Positions 7,972 to 15,249 are shown, counted from the stretch's first letter. The stretch is 19,411 nt of DNA from Irpex lacteus (GCA_001986395.2 MQVO02000159.1:1-19411), one strand, 5' to 3'. The notes: a model not told the origin generated them from the sequence alone. Numbers and translations: made by a program.

Positions 7972-8256
7972 TTAATTTATTAATATATTAACTTTTATTT
8001 CTCCCCTGTAAACAAAAATAATGTTCAGAAGTACCTGAATATCTTCAGTAAGTTGTGTAATCACGAATACAGCAGTTCCTCGGCTGTTAACTACAAAGCT
8101 ACCATCGCCTACAGCAAACCCAATCAGCCATTCAAGAAATGATTGACTTGGAGCTACTGCGTTAGGAAATCGCTTTGCATAGAGTGAATAAAATGCGTTA
8201 AACCGGAAACCCGAAGGCATAATAACTAGAGGAATAACATATAGAATTGTTTGGAA
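7972..8256 (-). pseudogene. LAGLIDADG homing endonuclease, N-terminal half, continuous with a cox1 exon
   Basis: The frame continues without a stop from the cox1 exon piece at 8257. It reads [16 protein letters not shown], then SQSFLEWLIGFAVGDGSF (a LAGLIDADG helix with its catalytic Asp region) and NSRGTAVFVITQLTEDIQVL. After about 8010 it dissolves into AT-rich codons and stops at 7972. The second LAGLIDADG motif and C-terminal half are missing. Codons such as CGA, CGG, AGC, CTC, GGC and TTC are common here and rare in the resident genes, which suggests a different source genome. Such in-frame exon-endonuclease ORFs are typical of fungal cox1 group I introns. Confidence 0.7.
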
Positions 8257-8618
8257 GAATAGGTGTTGGTATAGTACAGGGTCACCTCCTCCAGCAATAA
8301 AAAGATATCGGCTGGATTATTAAAGGGTATTAAAATAAATAAAAAGAATAATAAGATAAATAAACCGTAAAGATTATTATTATAAGCGGAGATAACATAA
8401 GGTAAAAGAGAAGAGATTTCTAAATCAAAAGGTAAAAATAAGATAGCAACTAAAATGAAAGAAACATTAAAAGAAGATCTAGATTGTTCATAAGAAGTAA
8501 AACCACATTCAAAAGGACTTTTCTTTTCAATATAAGAATTATCTAAAGATATAAAATAATTAATTAATATTAATAAAATAGCAACAATAGGACTTAAATA
8601 AAGATAAATATGAAACAT
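8226..8618 (-). CDS. nad3: NADH dehydrogenase subunit 3 with a replaced C-terminus
   Basis: This is a small membrane subunit of complex I. It starts at ATG 8618, with [20 protein letters not shown] (the conserved SPFECGF loop) and [20 protein letters not shown]. The third helix [14 protein letters not shown] follows. After about residue 100 (near 8319) the usual ND3 tail is missing. The frame instead reads out of phase through the cox1/endonuclease fragment ([17 protein letters not shown]...) to a TAG at 8226. About 15-25 native residues are lost and about 30 foreign ones gained. The start overlaps by one base (TAATG) the stop of the preceding frame, as nad2-nad3 do in many fungi. Confidence 0.88.
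   Translation of the reverse strand: MFHIYLYLSPIVAILLILINYFISLDNSYIEKKSPFECGFTSYEQSRSSFNVSFILVAILFLPFDLEISSLLPYVISAYNNNLYGLFILLFFLFILIPFNNPADIFLLLEEVTLYYTNTYSSKQFYMLFL
8257..8295 (-). pseudogene. cox1: cox1 exon fragment
   Basis: The 13 codons [13 protein letters not shown] are the highly conserved cytochrome oxidase subunit 1 segment that precedes WFFGHPEVY. The reading departs from cox1 after the last F, a plausible group I intron insertion point. Upstream, the usual FFDP is replaced by unrelated sequence containing AATCCAGCC, possibly an intron core strand. It lies inside the read-through tail of nad3 in another frame. This is a displaced copy; the main cox1 is not in the window. Confidence 0.75.
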
Positions 8619-8785
8619 TATAATAATAAAAGATATAAACCTTCTAATAAATAAGGTAAATAAAAATAAAAAGATATTAATAAAATAATATTAAAAGATA
8701 AAATATAAGAAATACTCTTATTAATATAAATAGATTTAATTAAATAATAAGTAACTAAAATAATAATTAAATAATTAAATATTTT
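8618..8785 (-). pseudogene. Hydrophobic frame ending in TAATG overlap, possible nad2 3' end
   Basis: An open frame without an ATG starts after a stop near 8786. It reads IIILVTYYLIKSIYINKSIS and [20 protein letters not shown], ending in TAA whose last A is the first base of the nad3 ATG. The strong hydrophobicity and the one-base overlap fit the nad2-nad3 junction seen in many fungi, but I cannot confirm nad2 by motif. Its 5' part (8737-8784) is repeated in inverted orientation at 9212-9259, so the gene may have been cut by recombination here. Confidence 0.35.
8737..8784 (-). repeat. 48-bp inverted repeat, left copy
   Basis: It is identical, in reverse complement, to 9212-9259 (48 positions, from AAATATTTAATT to TTATTTAATTA). 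The pair brackets trnF, trnI and atp8. Confidence 0.8.
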
Positions 8786-8786
8786 T

Positions 8787-8831
8787 TAAATTTAAAAACA
8801 AAAAATAAAAAATATAAATAAAAGAATAGGG
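8787..8831 (+). repeat. 45-bp direct repeat, left copy
   Basis: The tract from TAAATTTAAAAACAAAAAAT to AAAAGAATAGGG is identical to 9328-9372. Its right end overlaps the 3' end of trnF by two bases. It may mark a duplication that carried the tRNA edge. Confidence 0.8.
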
Positions 8832-8903
8832 TCCCCAAAAAGACTTGAACTTTTATCAATAAAGCTTCAATTTATTGCTCTAACCAAATTAAGCTATGGG
8901 AAC
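8830..8903 (-). tRNA. trnF: tRNA-Phe (GAA)
   Basis: It folds as a cloverleaf. The acceptor GTTCCCA pairs with TGGGGAC. The D arm is GCTT-AATTTGGTTA-GAGC. The anticodon arm is ATAAA-TTGAAGC-TTTAT with anticodon GAA. The T arm is AAAAG-TTCAAGT-CTTTT. The encoded discriminator would be C, unusual for tRNA-Phe, perhaps because the 45-bp repeat has replaced the sequence at the tRNA 3' edge. Confidence 0.88.
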
Positions 8904-8905
8904 TT

Positions 8906-8978
8906 TAAGTCTAAGATGGATCGAACATCTATTGCCTCCTTATCAAGGAGATATTTTAAACCATTAAATAATAGACTT
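8906..8978 (-). tRNA. trnI: tRNA-Ile (GAU), second copy
   Basis: It folds as a cloverleaf. The acceptor AAGTCTA pairs with TAGACTT, with discriminator A. The D stem is ATTT/AAAT. The anticodon arm is TCTCC-TTGATAA-GGAGG with anticodon GAU. The T arm is AGATG-TTCGATC-CATCT. It lies two bases from trnF and seven from the end of atp8, in a tight same-strand cluster. It differs from the copy at 6718 in most stems, so it is an old duplicate or an import rather than a recent copy. Confidence 0.87.
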
Positions 8979-8985
8979 ATTTATA

Positions 8986-9123
8986 TTATAATTTAGTTAT
9001 TAATAATCTCACGATTTGTAACTGTAAAAGATATGGTAAAATTACTCATGAAACTAATACTAATAAGGCGAATAAGATTATATAACCGTAAAATAATTGA
9101 TTTAAAAAGAAAAATGGTATTAA
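8986..9123 (-). CDS. atp8: ATP synthase subunit 8 (5' end missing)
   Basis: This is a small membrane subunit of the F0 part of ATP synthase, about 50 residues in fungi. The frame reads LIPFFFLNQLFYGYIILF, then ALLVLVSWVILPYLLQLQ and IVRLLITKL, ending in TAA at 8986-8988. The Trp is coded TGA, direct support for the fungal mitochondrial code in a resident gene. The expected MPQ start before LIP is absent: the sequence there is GGGGG following AAATTT, with no ATG upstream in frame. The start codon was lost to a rearrangement or misassembly, or an unusual start is used. Confidence 0.85.
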
Positions 9124-9211
9124 TCCCCCAAATTTATTATAAATTTAATTTAATTAAAAGTTATTTATCCCTTAATATAAGGAATAGATTTATAGAACTT
9201 TAAAATTTTAT

Positions 9212-9259
9212 AAATATTTAATTATTTAATTATTATTTTAGTTACTTATTATTTAATTA
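9212..9259 (+). repeat. 48-bp inverted repeat, right copy
   Basis: This is the exact reverse complement of 8737-8784, which lies inside the possible nad2 tail. The two copies are about 430 bp apart and could pair or recombine, flipping the trnF-trnI-atp8 segment. Confidence 0.8.
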
Positions 9260-9327
9260 TTTTTATATATCTAAATAAAAAAAGTATTTAATTATATAAG
9301 AGAGTATAAATTTTATTTTCTTAAACA

Positions 9328-9372
9328 TAAATTTAAAAACAAAAAATAAAAAATATAAATAAAAGAATAGGG
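9328..9372 (+). repeat. 45-bp direct repeat, right copy
   Basis: Identical to 8787-8831. Recombination between the two would delete trnF, trnI and atp8. Confidence 0.8.
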
Positions 9373-9488
9373 GAGGGAGAATCTTTAAATTTATTTAGAG
9401 ATTATTCCTTCTCTATTGGATTAAGTTTATATGTATAATATTATAGAGAATTATAAAAAGAAAAATTTTTACAATAAAAGTAAACCTA

Positions 9489-9509
9489 GTCCTCCCCCTC
9501 CTTTTTAAT
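9489..9509 (+). repeat. 21-bp C/T-rich direct repeat, left flank of mosaic block
   Basis: GTCCTCCCCCTCCTTTTTAA plus one T, identical to 10576-10596. The pair brackets the block with unusual codon usage (nad4L, endonuclease and cob pieces). Similar C/T clusters without the full identity occur near 6573 and 7385. Confidence 0.75.
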
Positions 9510-9550
9510 TTAACTAAATAAAATTAATATTGGAGGGATATTTTAAATTT

Positions 9551-9628
9551 TGGTTATATCTTATTATCCTTAACCGTAAGAATCTACTTATGCTTCTTAT
9601 TAGCATTGAACTTATGCTTCTAGCTGTC
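9551..9628 (+). pseudogene. nad4L: nad4L fragment, probably an exon from another mitochondrial genome
   Basis: The frame reads ILNRKNLLMLLISIELMLLA, the conserved first half of complex I subunit 4L. After AV it turns into an unrelated stretch, consistent with an intron boundary or a recombination point. The codons (CGT, AGC, CTT, AAC) differ from the resident nad4L at 18825, whose homologous segment is NRKNIILMIIAIEIMLLAV with AT-rich codons. The window therefore holds two different versions of the gene, and this one is only a piece. Its 5' side fades into AT-rich DNA near 9550. Confidence 0.7.
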
Positions 9629-9683
9629 GAGTTGAAATTACACCTATTCCATTTAGTGAACATTCCTGCAATGCCTACCACAA

Positions 9684-10271
9684 ATGTGTACATTCACTAT
9701 TGATAGAGCAGCTCCAGTAATTAGTAGTACACTAAACCGAAACACTAGCGTTATCACTATTTCAATTATTAATATTGATGCGCTATACGACTATCTAATG
9801 CCTTTTTTCCTTTCTATGCCATTCCAAACTCGAAAGGGTGTTGATTTCTCTCTATGGTGTCTAGCTCTGTATATGTACAAGTGGGGTTATGCTTATCTAA
9901 TTCAAGGTCGTAAGCTCCTTGTACTAATTAGTAAGTATATCAACTCAGGACGTTATACCAACAGTAATGTTACTGGAATTGCACCAGAATCAGACACTAT
10001 TTCAGAGGTACTGAATTATGAAGTGCCTGTGGAACGTACTCCTGAAATGAATCAACTCGAATACGCAAAGGCTATTGCTCGAACTGTTACATCACGTTCT
10101 ATTTATATTTATGATAATGGTGTACTAGTTAACACTACTCCATATACCAACTATGGAGACGCTCAAGAGGCTATTGGCCTATCTCGTACTTCTCGTGCTG
10201 TTTCTCGTAACATTGACACAGGGAAGGCTTACCTAGGCCGATACAGCTTCTATTCTACACTGCAAAACTAA
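9684..10271 (+). pseudogene. LAGLIDADG endonuclease C-terminal part with a NUMOD/IENR-like tail
   Basis: An intact 195-codon frame from an ATG at 9684, though the start is probably internal. Residues about 50-90 read GVDFSLWCLALYMYKWGYAY and GRKLLVLISKYINSGRYT, the C-terminal end of intron-encoded LAGLIDADG proteins. Residues about 138-190 (SIYIYDNGVLVNTTPYTNYG, then EAIGLSRTSRAVSRNI) resemble the small DNA-binding repeats (NUMOD/IENR) found beside homing endonucleases. No LAGLIDADG helix remains, so cleavage activity is not expected. Codon use is GC-richer (CGT, CGA, AAC, GGC) than in resident genes. It ends only about 20 bp before the cob exon, too close for a normal group I intron core. 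Confidence 0.65.
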
Positions 10272-10292
10272 CGAGTTATTATAACACCTGCG

Positions 10293-10487
10293 ATTATGCG
10301 AGACGTAAACTACGGATGGTTGATTCGATACATCCACGCTAATGTAGCTTCATTCTTCTTCATCTTTGTATACCTACACATCGCTCGAGGTCTATACTAC
10401 GGATCATACAAGGCTCCACGGATTCTACCATGGTCTATTGGTGTAATCATCCTTGTTCTTATGATGGCTATTGCTTTCCTTGGATAA
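10293..10487 (+). pseudogene. cob: Cytochrome b exon, displaced copy with unusual codons
   Basis: [40 protein letters not shown] and [19 protein letters not shown] are the second and third transmembrane regions of cytochrome b, including the haem-binding His of helix B region (IHANVASF). The piece begins after a G (CCTGCG|ATTATG) and ends at AFLG followed by TAA. Both are positions where introns commonly sit in fungal cob. Neither the earlier nor the later exons are adjacent. Arg is CGA/CGG, Tyr TAC and Phe TTC throughout, unlike nad4, nad5 or rps3. It is a captured exon rather than a working cob as it stands. Confidence 0.85.
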
Positions 10488-10775
10488 ACATAATGTCCAT
10501 ATATTCCGGGAATATTTCGTAGAGATCAAAAGAGATTATACGAAACCTATATCTGTCCCTGCTTCCTTTTTTTTTGTCCTCCCCCTCCTTTTTAATAAAA
10601 AAAAGATTAATAAAAATATATTTTTATATGCTCTTCCTACAAATATAAATAAAATTATCTCAGGAGATAGGCAGTAACATTCTATGGTAAATGTTAAGAA
10701 TATCTGTGGTATTTTACACAGTTCAATGTCTATTGTTATGGAATCTTCAGAGACTGGTTACGCTATAATCTAATT
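10488..10775 (+). other. Group I intron fragment following the cob exon
   Basis: Directly after the exon the sequence contains inverted segments (TCCATATATTCCGGGAAT) and, at about 10740-10775, ATCTTCAGAGACTGGTTACG. This resembles the conserved P7/P3 strand (TCAGAGACTA) of group I introns. A C/T-rich hairpin and the right-hand 21-bp repeat at 10576 lie in the middle. No endonuclease ORF is present. The rest of the intron and its 3' splice site were not found, so it is an incomplete intron. Confidence 0.5.
10576..10596 (+). repeat. 21-bp C/T-rich direct repeat, right flank of mosaic block
   Basis: Identical to 9489-9509, 1,087 bp away. Confidence 0.75.
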
Positions 10776-11169
10776 TAAATTTAAGTTAATGGTCAGCCTC
10801 TTCAGTTGAAAGAGATAGTTATACTCCCCTTTACCCTTCCCTTTATCCTTTTTTTATATATAAAATAAAACAAATTATTTCTTTTTATTATTCTTATATC
10901 TCCTCTATAAATAAATTTAATTTATCTCTTTTGTACCAACTCATTTGAATTTATTATGCAATACTAATCCCTGATTTCTAGTTTCCGATTATTGGTTAGA
11001 GTATCAATTGTTTACATGTCAGGTCCTCTCCCCTAAATAATTTATCTTACTTTTTATTTAAAATAAAATTAAAAGAAAAGAAAAATGGTATTAATTTTAA
11101 ATAGTTCTCCCAAAAAAACTTTTATTTAATTTATTTTATATTAATCTTTTACTAATTCCATACGCTTAA
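10776..11169. other. AT-rich spacer with no recognised gene
   Basis: It contains T-rich runs, a tRNA D-loop-like word (ATTGGTTAGAG at about 10991) without a foldable cloverleaf, and a 19-base word (11077-11095) shared with the 5' side of atp8 (9106-9124). No gene could be supported. Confidence 0.45.
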
Positions 11170-11216
11170 CCCAAAAAACTAGGAATTAGAAATAATTCTA
11201 ACTAGTTTTTTTGGGG
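11170..11216 (+). repeat. Palindromic element, short copy
   Basis: CCCAAAAAACTAG / CTAGTTTTTTTGGGG enclose GAATTAGAAATAATTCTAA, itself a small hairpin. It shares ends and the AATAATTCTAACTAG segment with the longer copies but lacks the AT palindrome and the GCGGATG part. It directly abuts the atp6 3' fragment and marks a breakpoint in that gene. Confidence 0.7.
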
Positions 11217-11217
11217 A

Positions 11218-11321
11218 TTTGTTGGACTAGTTGGTCTAGAACTAGCAGTAAGTTTAACTCAAGCTTAGTATTCTGTGTGCTAACATAAAGCTACCTAAAG
11301 GATGCTATTGAACTTAACTAA
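11218..11321 (+). pseudogene. atp6: ATP synthase subunit 6, 3'-terminal fragment
   Basis: The frame FVGLVGLELAVSLTQA is the last conserved helix of subunit a, which forms the proton channel. It continues, after one missing base, as VFCVLT, then an in-frame TAA, then SYLKDAIELN and the terminal TAA at 11319. The fungal consensus here is QAYVFxxLxxxYLxDAI. One indel and one nonsense codon in 100 bp suggest decay, although sequence error cannot be excluded. Everything upstream is cut off by the palindromic element. No other atp6 part is present in the window. Confidence 0.7.
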
Positions 11322-11517
11322 ATAAAGAATAAAATTATTCTTTGTGGGGAGCCAAAATAAAAATAAAGAGAAGAGTTTAGTTAGAGGATATAAATTAATC
11401 AAGAGTAGAACATATTACATTACATTAGCCACATTTACCAGTTAGAGTCTGTTTGCCAGTCCCACCCCAAAAAAAGTAGCAAAAACTAAAAATAAATTAA
11501 ATTTGGGGGAAGGGTTA
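11322..11517. other. Spacer with no recognised gene
   Basis: This stretch lies between the atp6 tail and the endonuclease remnant. It has mixed composition and ends in CCCACCCCAAAAAAAGTAG, which resembles one end of the palindromic family but has no partner end. Confidence 0.4.
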
Positions 11518-11766
11518 AACAAAGCAGAAAAAGATTTATTATTAAATAATATTAAAAAGGCTGTTAATTAAACTGTTTCTGTATGGGTATACAAAAGTGT
11601 TAACAATAAATTTATATTGCTAAATGATAATAAACCTACTTTTAGTTCTAAATTAGAAGCAACTAAAGAATTAAAAATGAGTGCTAAAACAATTAGCAGG
11701 TATTTAGATACTCATAAAGAGTATAAAGGATTATATTTTTATAGTGTTGCTTTAGAGATTAATTAA
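11518..11766 (+). pseudogene. C-terminal DNA-binding tail of an intron homing endonuclease (GIY-YIG type likely)
   Basis: The frame reads NKAEKDLLLNNIKKAVN, an in-frame TAA, then SVWVYKSVNNKFILLNDNKP, FSSKLEATKELKMSAKTISR and YKGLYFYSVALEIN before TAA at 11764. The VYK...F.S..EA...L..S..TI.RYLDT pattern is the NUMOD/IENR helix-turn-helix tail common in fungal GIY-YIG intron endonucleases. No catalytic GIY or YIG motif remains. Codons are AT-rich like the resident genes. It sits just before a group I intron core, as expected for an intron ORF. Confidence 0.6.
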
Positions 11767-12140
11767 AAGGTAAGATTTAGGGTAAGGTGTGAGAAACTTT
11801 ACTTGGCCTCTAGCAAAAGGAAACCTATTGCTAAAAACTATCAAATTGTCGGGAACACCTTAAAGCTATTTTAACTAAATGTGTTAGGTAACTAATTCAT
11901 GGCTCAGGTAATGACTCGAGGTATGGTAAAATCGAAATAGAGGCACGTAAGGAAATAGATGAAGGTGGTGAAGGTGGGGAAGGTGGGGACCAAGGTTCCA
12001 CTATCGTTCCACAAAGGTTACTAACCAAAAGAAATTAATTATAATTAAAGAAGAAAGAATAGAGTGTCTGAATTGGATATACTCTATGAGCTTACCAGGC
12101 TCTTATGCTTTCCATTACATTAACTCGCATCAGGGGATTT
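11767..12140 (+). other. Group I intron 3' part (core remnant)
   Basis: TCAAATTGTCGGGAACACCT followed by TAAAGCT (11841-11867) is the P4-P6 strand typical of group I introns (consensus AATTGCGGGAAAC.CCTAAAGC). GGCTCAGGTAATGACTCGAGG at about 11901 may be the P7 region. A purine tract GAAGGTGGTGAAGGTGGGGA follows at about 11962-11986. No 5' intron part or flanking exon was recognised; the intron was probably separated from its host gene. Confidence 0.6.
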
Positions 12141-12504
12141 AGGAAATATTAAAATAATATAAAATTGAAATCTTAAAAGAAGCACTATTATTAATTGAGA
12201 TACAAAATAATAAAATAATTATTTTAGTGTAGTATATTAACATTCATAAATATTGTATCTTATTTATAAAACACTTAATTATCAGGACCTGAGAAAAAAA
12301 TAAAACGTATGTATATTATTTCTTAAGTGGATTGTTAAATGATAATTAACTATTTTTAAGTATATACCTTTTTATTAAAAAAAGGAAAGAAGCTAAGTAT
12401 AAAAATTTTAATTATCTAAGTACATTAATACTATCTTTATTTATGTATAAAAATAAAAATTTTATATATAGATTTTTAGTAGTATATTTAATTTCATAAA
12501 TATT
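12141..12504. other. AT-rich spacer upstream of rps3
   Basis: No gene is visible. A short hairpin CCTTTTTATTAAAAAAAGG lies at 12367-12387. The promoter or processing site for rps3 may be here but no motif stands out. Confidence 0.5.
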
Positions 12505-13520
12505 ATGCAAAAATTAAATAAAATCCAAAAATTAAACTTAGAATTAAAAAACTATGTTCATAGAATAAAAGCACAAGCAAATTTATTAAACAATAAAGAT
12601 GAAAGTGCAAATTTTATTTCTAATAGCCAAGGCAATATTAAACAAAATAAAAATTTACTAAATAATAATTCTACTCAGCCTTTATCCAGTGCTCTGCCCT
12701 CTAAAGAGGAAAATATGATAGAGGATAAAGGACAAAAAAAACCTAAATCTACTAACAGATTAAATTTAAACAGTAAAGGTAGAATAAATTCTTTCAAAAA
12801 ACCAATGTATCTAATCAGTAAAAAAATACATAGACACATTAGATCTTTAGTTAAATTTAATACTGATTTAGCTCACAATAGTACTATTTCTTATAATTTT
12901 ATAATAATAATAAAAAATTTAATATTAACTCTATCTTAAGTAATTCTTTTTTAAACTTAGGTAATATTATTAGTAAACCTGTGATATTCTTTAGCCCCAA
13001 TAAAATTACTATTAATTTATTTTACTATGTTTTACAATCAGAAAAAAGTTATAATTTAATAAGTGAATCTGAAAATTTAGAGTACTTATGTTCATTTTTA
13101 AGTAATAAATTTAAAAAAGAGGTTAAGATTGAATTAATTAGATTACACCATCCTGCATTAGAAAGTCAAATCTTAGCTAATACTATTGGTTTTATCTCTA
13201 ATAATAAAAAAGTAAGATTTAGATCTATTATAACTAGTCTTTACAATAACACTCAAATAATTAAATTAAATGATTCTCCCAAAGGTATAGAAGAATCTAA
13301 TTTAAATTATTGTAGACCTACTGCGCTTATTGGTATTAAAGTAAGATTAGGTGGTCGTATACTTAGTCAAAAAATAGTACCTAGATTTACTACATTTAAT
13401 AAACAAAAAGGAGCTTTTGCTAGAATTAAATCAGATTTTACAACTCAATCTAGATTTACAAACAAAAGTAGAAGAGGTGCATTTAGTTATACAGTAACAA
13501 TAGCACATAAATCATTTTAA
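12505..13520 (+). CDS. rps3: Mitochondrial ribosomal protein S3 (one frameshift)
   Basis: This is the small-subunit ribosomal protein encoded in most fungal mitogenomes. The ATG is at 12505, with an Asn/Lys-rich, poorly conserved N-terminal half typical of fungal Rps3. The conserved C-terminal domain from about 13300 contains RPTALIGIKVRLGGRILSQK and KGAFARIKSDF, followed by SRRGAFSYTVTIAHKSF. The stop is TAA at 13518-13520. One base is missing in the A6 run at 12912-12917, which splits the gene into two frames. With one extra A the frame runs through. Length is about 338 residues, normal for the family. It is one of the few intact resident genes on the plus strand. Confidence 0.88.
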
Positions 13521-13615
13521 ATTATTTTTAAGTAAACCCCATTTGAATTAAATTTGGGTCTCATGTTTATCATATAATATCAAGTATAAATATTTTAACT
13601 TCTTTCAAGAGTGAT

Positions 13616-13789
13616 ATGATTAATATTTTATCTGGTTTAGATAAATCGTTTACATATAAAATTGATTACGGGTTGTATTATCATTGTAATGAGGTTGATG
13701 AGAGTTTAAATTTAAACGGTAATATTCCTAGTTATGATTATATGACCTCTAGCAATGAATATCGTGATGGGATTGTGCAGCATTTTTAG
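13616..13789 (+). CDS. Unknown element ORF, N-terminal piece
   Basis: The frame from ATG 13616 reads MINILSGLDKSFTYKIDYGL, then CNEVDESLNLNGNIPSYDYM and SSNEYRDGIVQHF. It is open upstream for another 20 codons or so. It stops at TAG 13787 in a T5 run. Removing one T would join it to the next frame as LGLA-(TGA)-LENSFKYKGY, so it is probably the start of the same protein as the ORF at 13801. No known motif was recognised. Confidence 0.45.
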   Translation: MINILSGLDKSFTYKIDYGLYYHCNEVDESLNLNGNIPSYDYMTSSNEYRDGIVQHF

Positions 13790-13800
13790 GGCTTGCTTGA

Positions 13801-14682
13801 TTAGAGAACAGTTTTAAATATAAAGGATATTTAAATGTGCATTCTGAAATATTTACTCCGGTCTCTTTTTCGAAGAAAGCTGATCTGGTTGATTATGCTA
13901 AAAATATACGTGTTATTTTAGATGATTGTGTTAGAAGTTGTAATGAGGGGCATGATAGAGAGGGTTTTTTTGAGTTTAAAAGATCAACTTTAGTTACTAT
14001 CAATGTTATTTCTGATTCTCAACGTGATGCGTCTAGTAATACCGTGAATAATGTTTATAATATGGGTGGTTGTGAAGCTAAAAGTGATTTATGTTGTATC
14101 ACTTCTATAAAAGAAGGTGTGTTGGATGATAGATCTCGTATTGTTACGTCTATCAGAGTAGGTATGCGTGTGCGTAGCCTGCTTTCATCTTCTTCATATT
14201 CTTGTTCTAAATTTAAGACAGGGTTATCAGAATCGCGGGAGGTTTTTACCCCTTTTTATAATCTTACGCCTATCCGTTTTTATCACTGTAATGCTGATAT
14301 GATCTCGTTAAGTAAACATAATGTTGATTTGGACCATCTTTATAGTTGTATGAATAGTATTGATTATCGGGTTGATAGTGTTAGTGTGGATAACTTTGTA
14401 AATATGTTAAAATTATATTTACAGGAAAAAACTCGGTTATCGAGTGGGGATGTTGAGAAAGTTTGTGTTGCTTTTAGTGGTTTGTTTAAGTATATAAAGC
14501 TTTATAATGATTGTATTCTTATTTATAACGAACATTTTAATATATCTGCTTTAGACGAAGAGGTTCGAGAGCGTGTTATTAGGCAATACAGGGAGATTAT
14601 AAACTGTCTGAAGTTTATAGGTTTTAATGAACCGTCTCTCATCTTGCATAGTTTATTATCTTGTGGTTCTAAGGTTGATTAA
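13801..14682 (+). CDS. Unknown protein of a foreign-looking element
   Basis: A continuous frame of about 290 codons, with a GTG at 13837 as the first conventional start. It contains FTPVSFSKKADLVDYAKNIR, LDDCVRSCNEGHDREGFFEF, GLFKYIKLYNDCILIYNEHF and VRERVIRQYREIINCLKFIG. It is rich in Ser, Val, Asp, Cys and Tyr, soluble in character, with no transmembrane segment or motif I can name. Codons such as CGT, GTT, TCT, GGT and TGT and a higher GC content set it apart from the neighbouring rps3 and nad5. It ends at TAA 14680-14682, but the same frame stays open for another 560 bp, so this stop may be a mutation or error. It lies 280 bp after rps3 on the same strand. Confidence 0.5.
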   Translation, partial: LENSFKYKGYLNVHSEIFTPVSFSKKADLVDYAKNIRVILDDCVRSCNEGHDREGFFEFKRSTLVTINVISDSQRDASSNTVNNVYNMGGCEAKSDLCCITSIKEGVLDDRSRIVTSIRVGMRVRSLLSSSSYSCSKFKTGLSESREVFTPFYNLTPIRFYHCNADMISLSKHNVDLDHLYSCMNSIDYRVDSVSVDNFVNMLKLYLQEKTRLSSGDVEKVCVAFSGLFKYIKLYNDCILIYNEHFNISALDEEVRERVIRQYREIINCLKFIGFNEPSLILHSLLSCGSKVD

Positions 14683-15249
14683 TTTGATATTGTAGGAAGA
14701 TCTATTGGTATAAAAGAATTAATCAGTCGAGGTGAGGTTTGTGGTATCTCGTCATCTAAGATCTTGATTGGGTGTGATGTTAAGTTGAATGAAGTTTTCG
14801 TCGAGTTTATTGGTATAGGTTTAATCTGTATGAAACTGCGTTCTTCTGGCCTATTTCTGGTTGTTGGTATTGATAAGCGGTTTAGGGCATTTAAAGAGAA
14901 ATATGTAGACTTTTTATTATCTGATTCTCACAACTGAGTTAATAGGGAGAAATCTCCTAGACCAAGCCCAAATACATATGCTAAGGAGGAATTCATCTAT
15001 CTTAAATCATTAGTGTTGAATTTCGACTTTGTGGATCTGTTTTATGGGTATCTCTATGATATTCTGGATGTATTCGAGAGGTGTTACGGTTTATTTTCGA
15101 AAGTATCATTGGATGATATACATAGTATTCGAATAGATAGTGGGGACTCCTATCTATCTTGTAAGCCATCTTCAGTCTTTCATATTTATAATGAAAGACG
15201 GCTTGACTGATACATGAATTACTGTTCTAGCTTTTATCATCTAGGGGTG
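14683..15249 (+). CDS. Unknown element ORF, continuation in the same frame with TGA as Trp
   Basis: After TAA 14680 the frame continues: FDIVGRSIGIKELISRGEVC, KLNEVFVEFIGIGLICMKLR, KRFRAFKEKYVDFLLSDSHN, then TGA (14935), then KEEFIYLKSLVLNFDFVDLF, FERCYGLFSKVSLDDIHSIR and SSVFHIYNERRLD, then TGA (15208) and YMNYCSSFYHLG. Both TGAs fit Trp under the fungal mitochondrial code. A frame change follows at about 15246. The composition matches the preceding ORF, so both are read as one protein. Confidence 0.45.

Larger units (their letters stand above)
9124..9488. other. Repeat-bearing AT-rich spacer
   Basis: It holds the second copies of the 48-bp inverted repeat (9212-9259) and the 45-bp direct repeat (9328-9372). 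A short open stretch around 9380-9430 reads NLFRDYSFSIGLSLYV but has no recognisable identity. I see no complete gene. Confidence 0.5.

Noticed and set aside
10471..10677. A 68-codon plus-strand frame after the cob exon
   Set aside because: It overlaps the end of the exon in another phase and crosses intron-like and C/T-rich repeat sequence; it is not protein-like.
10930..11040. A tRNA suggested by ATTGGTTAGAG and a TTTACA loop
   Set aside because: No acceptor stem or T arm can be formed around it, so a tRNA call is not supported.
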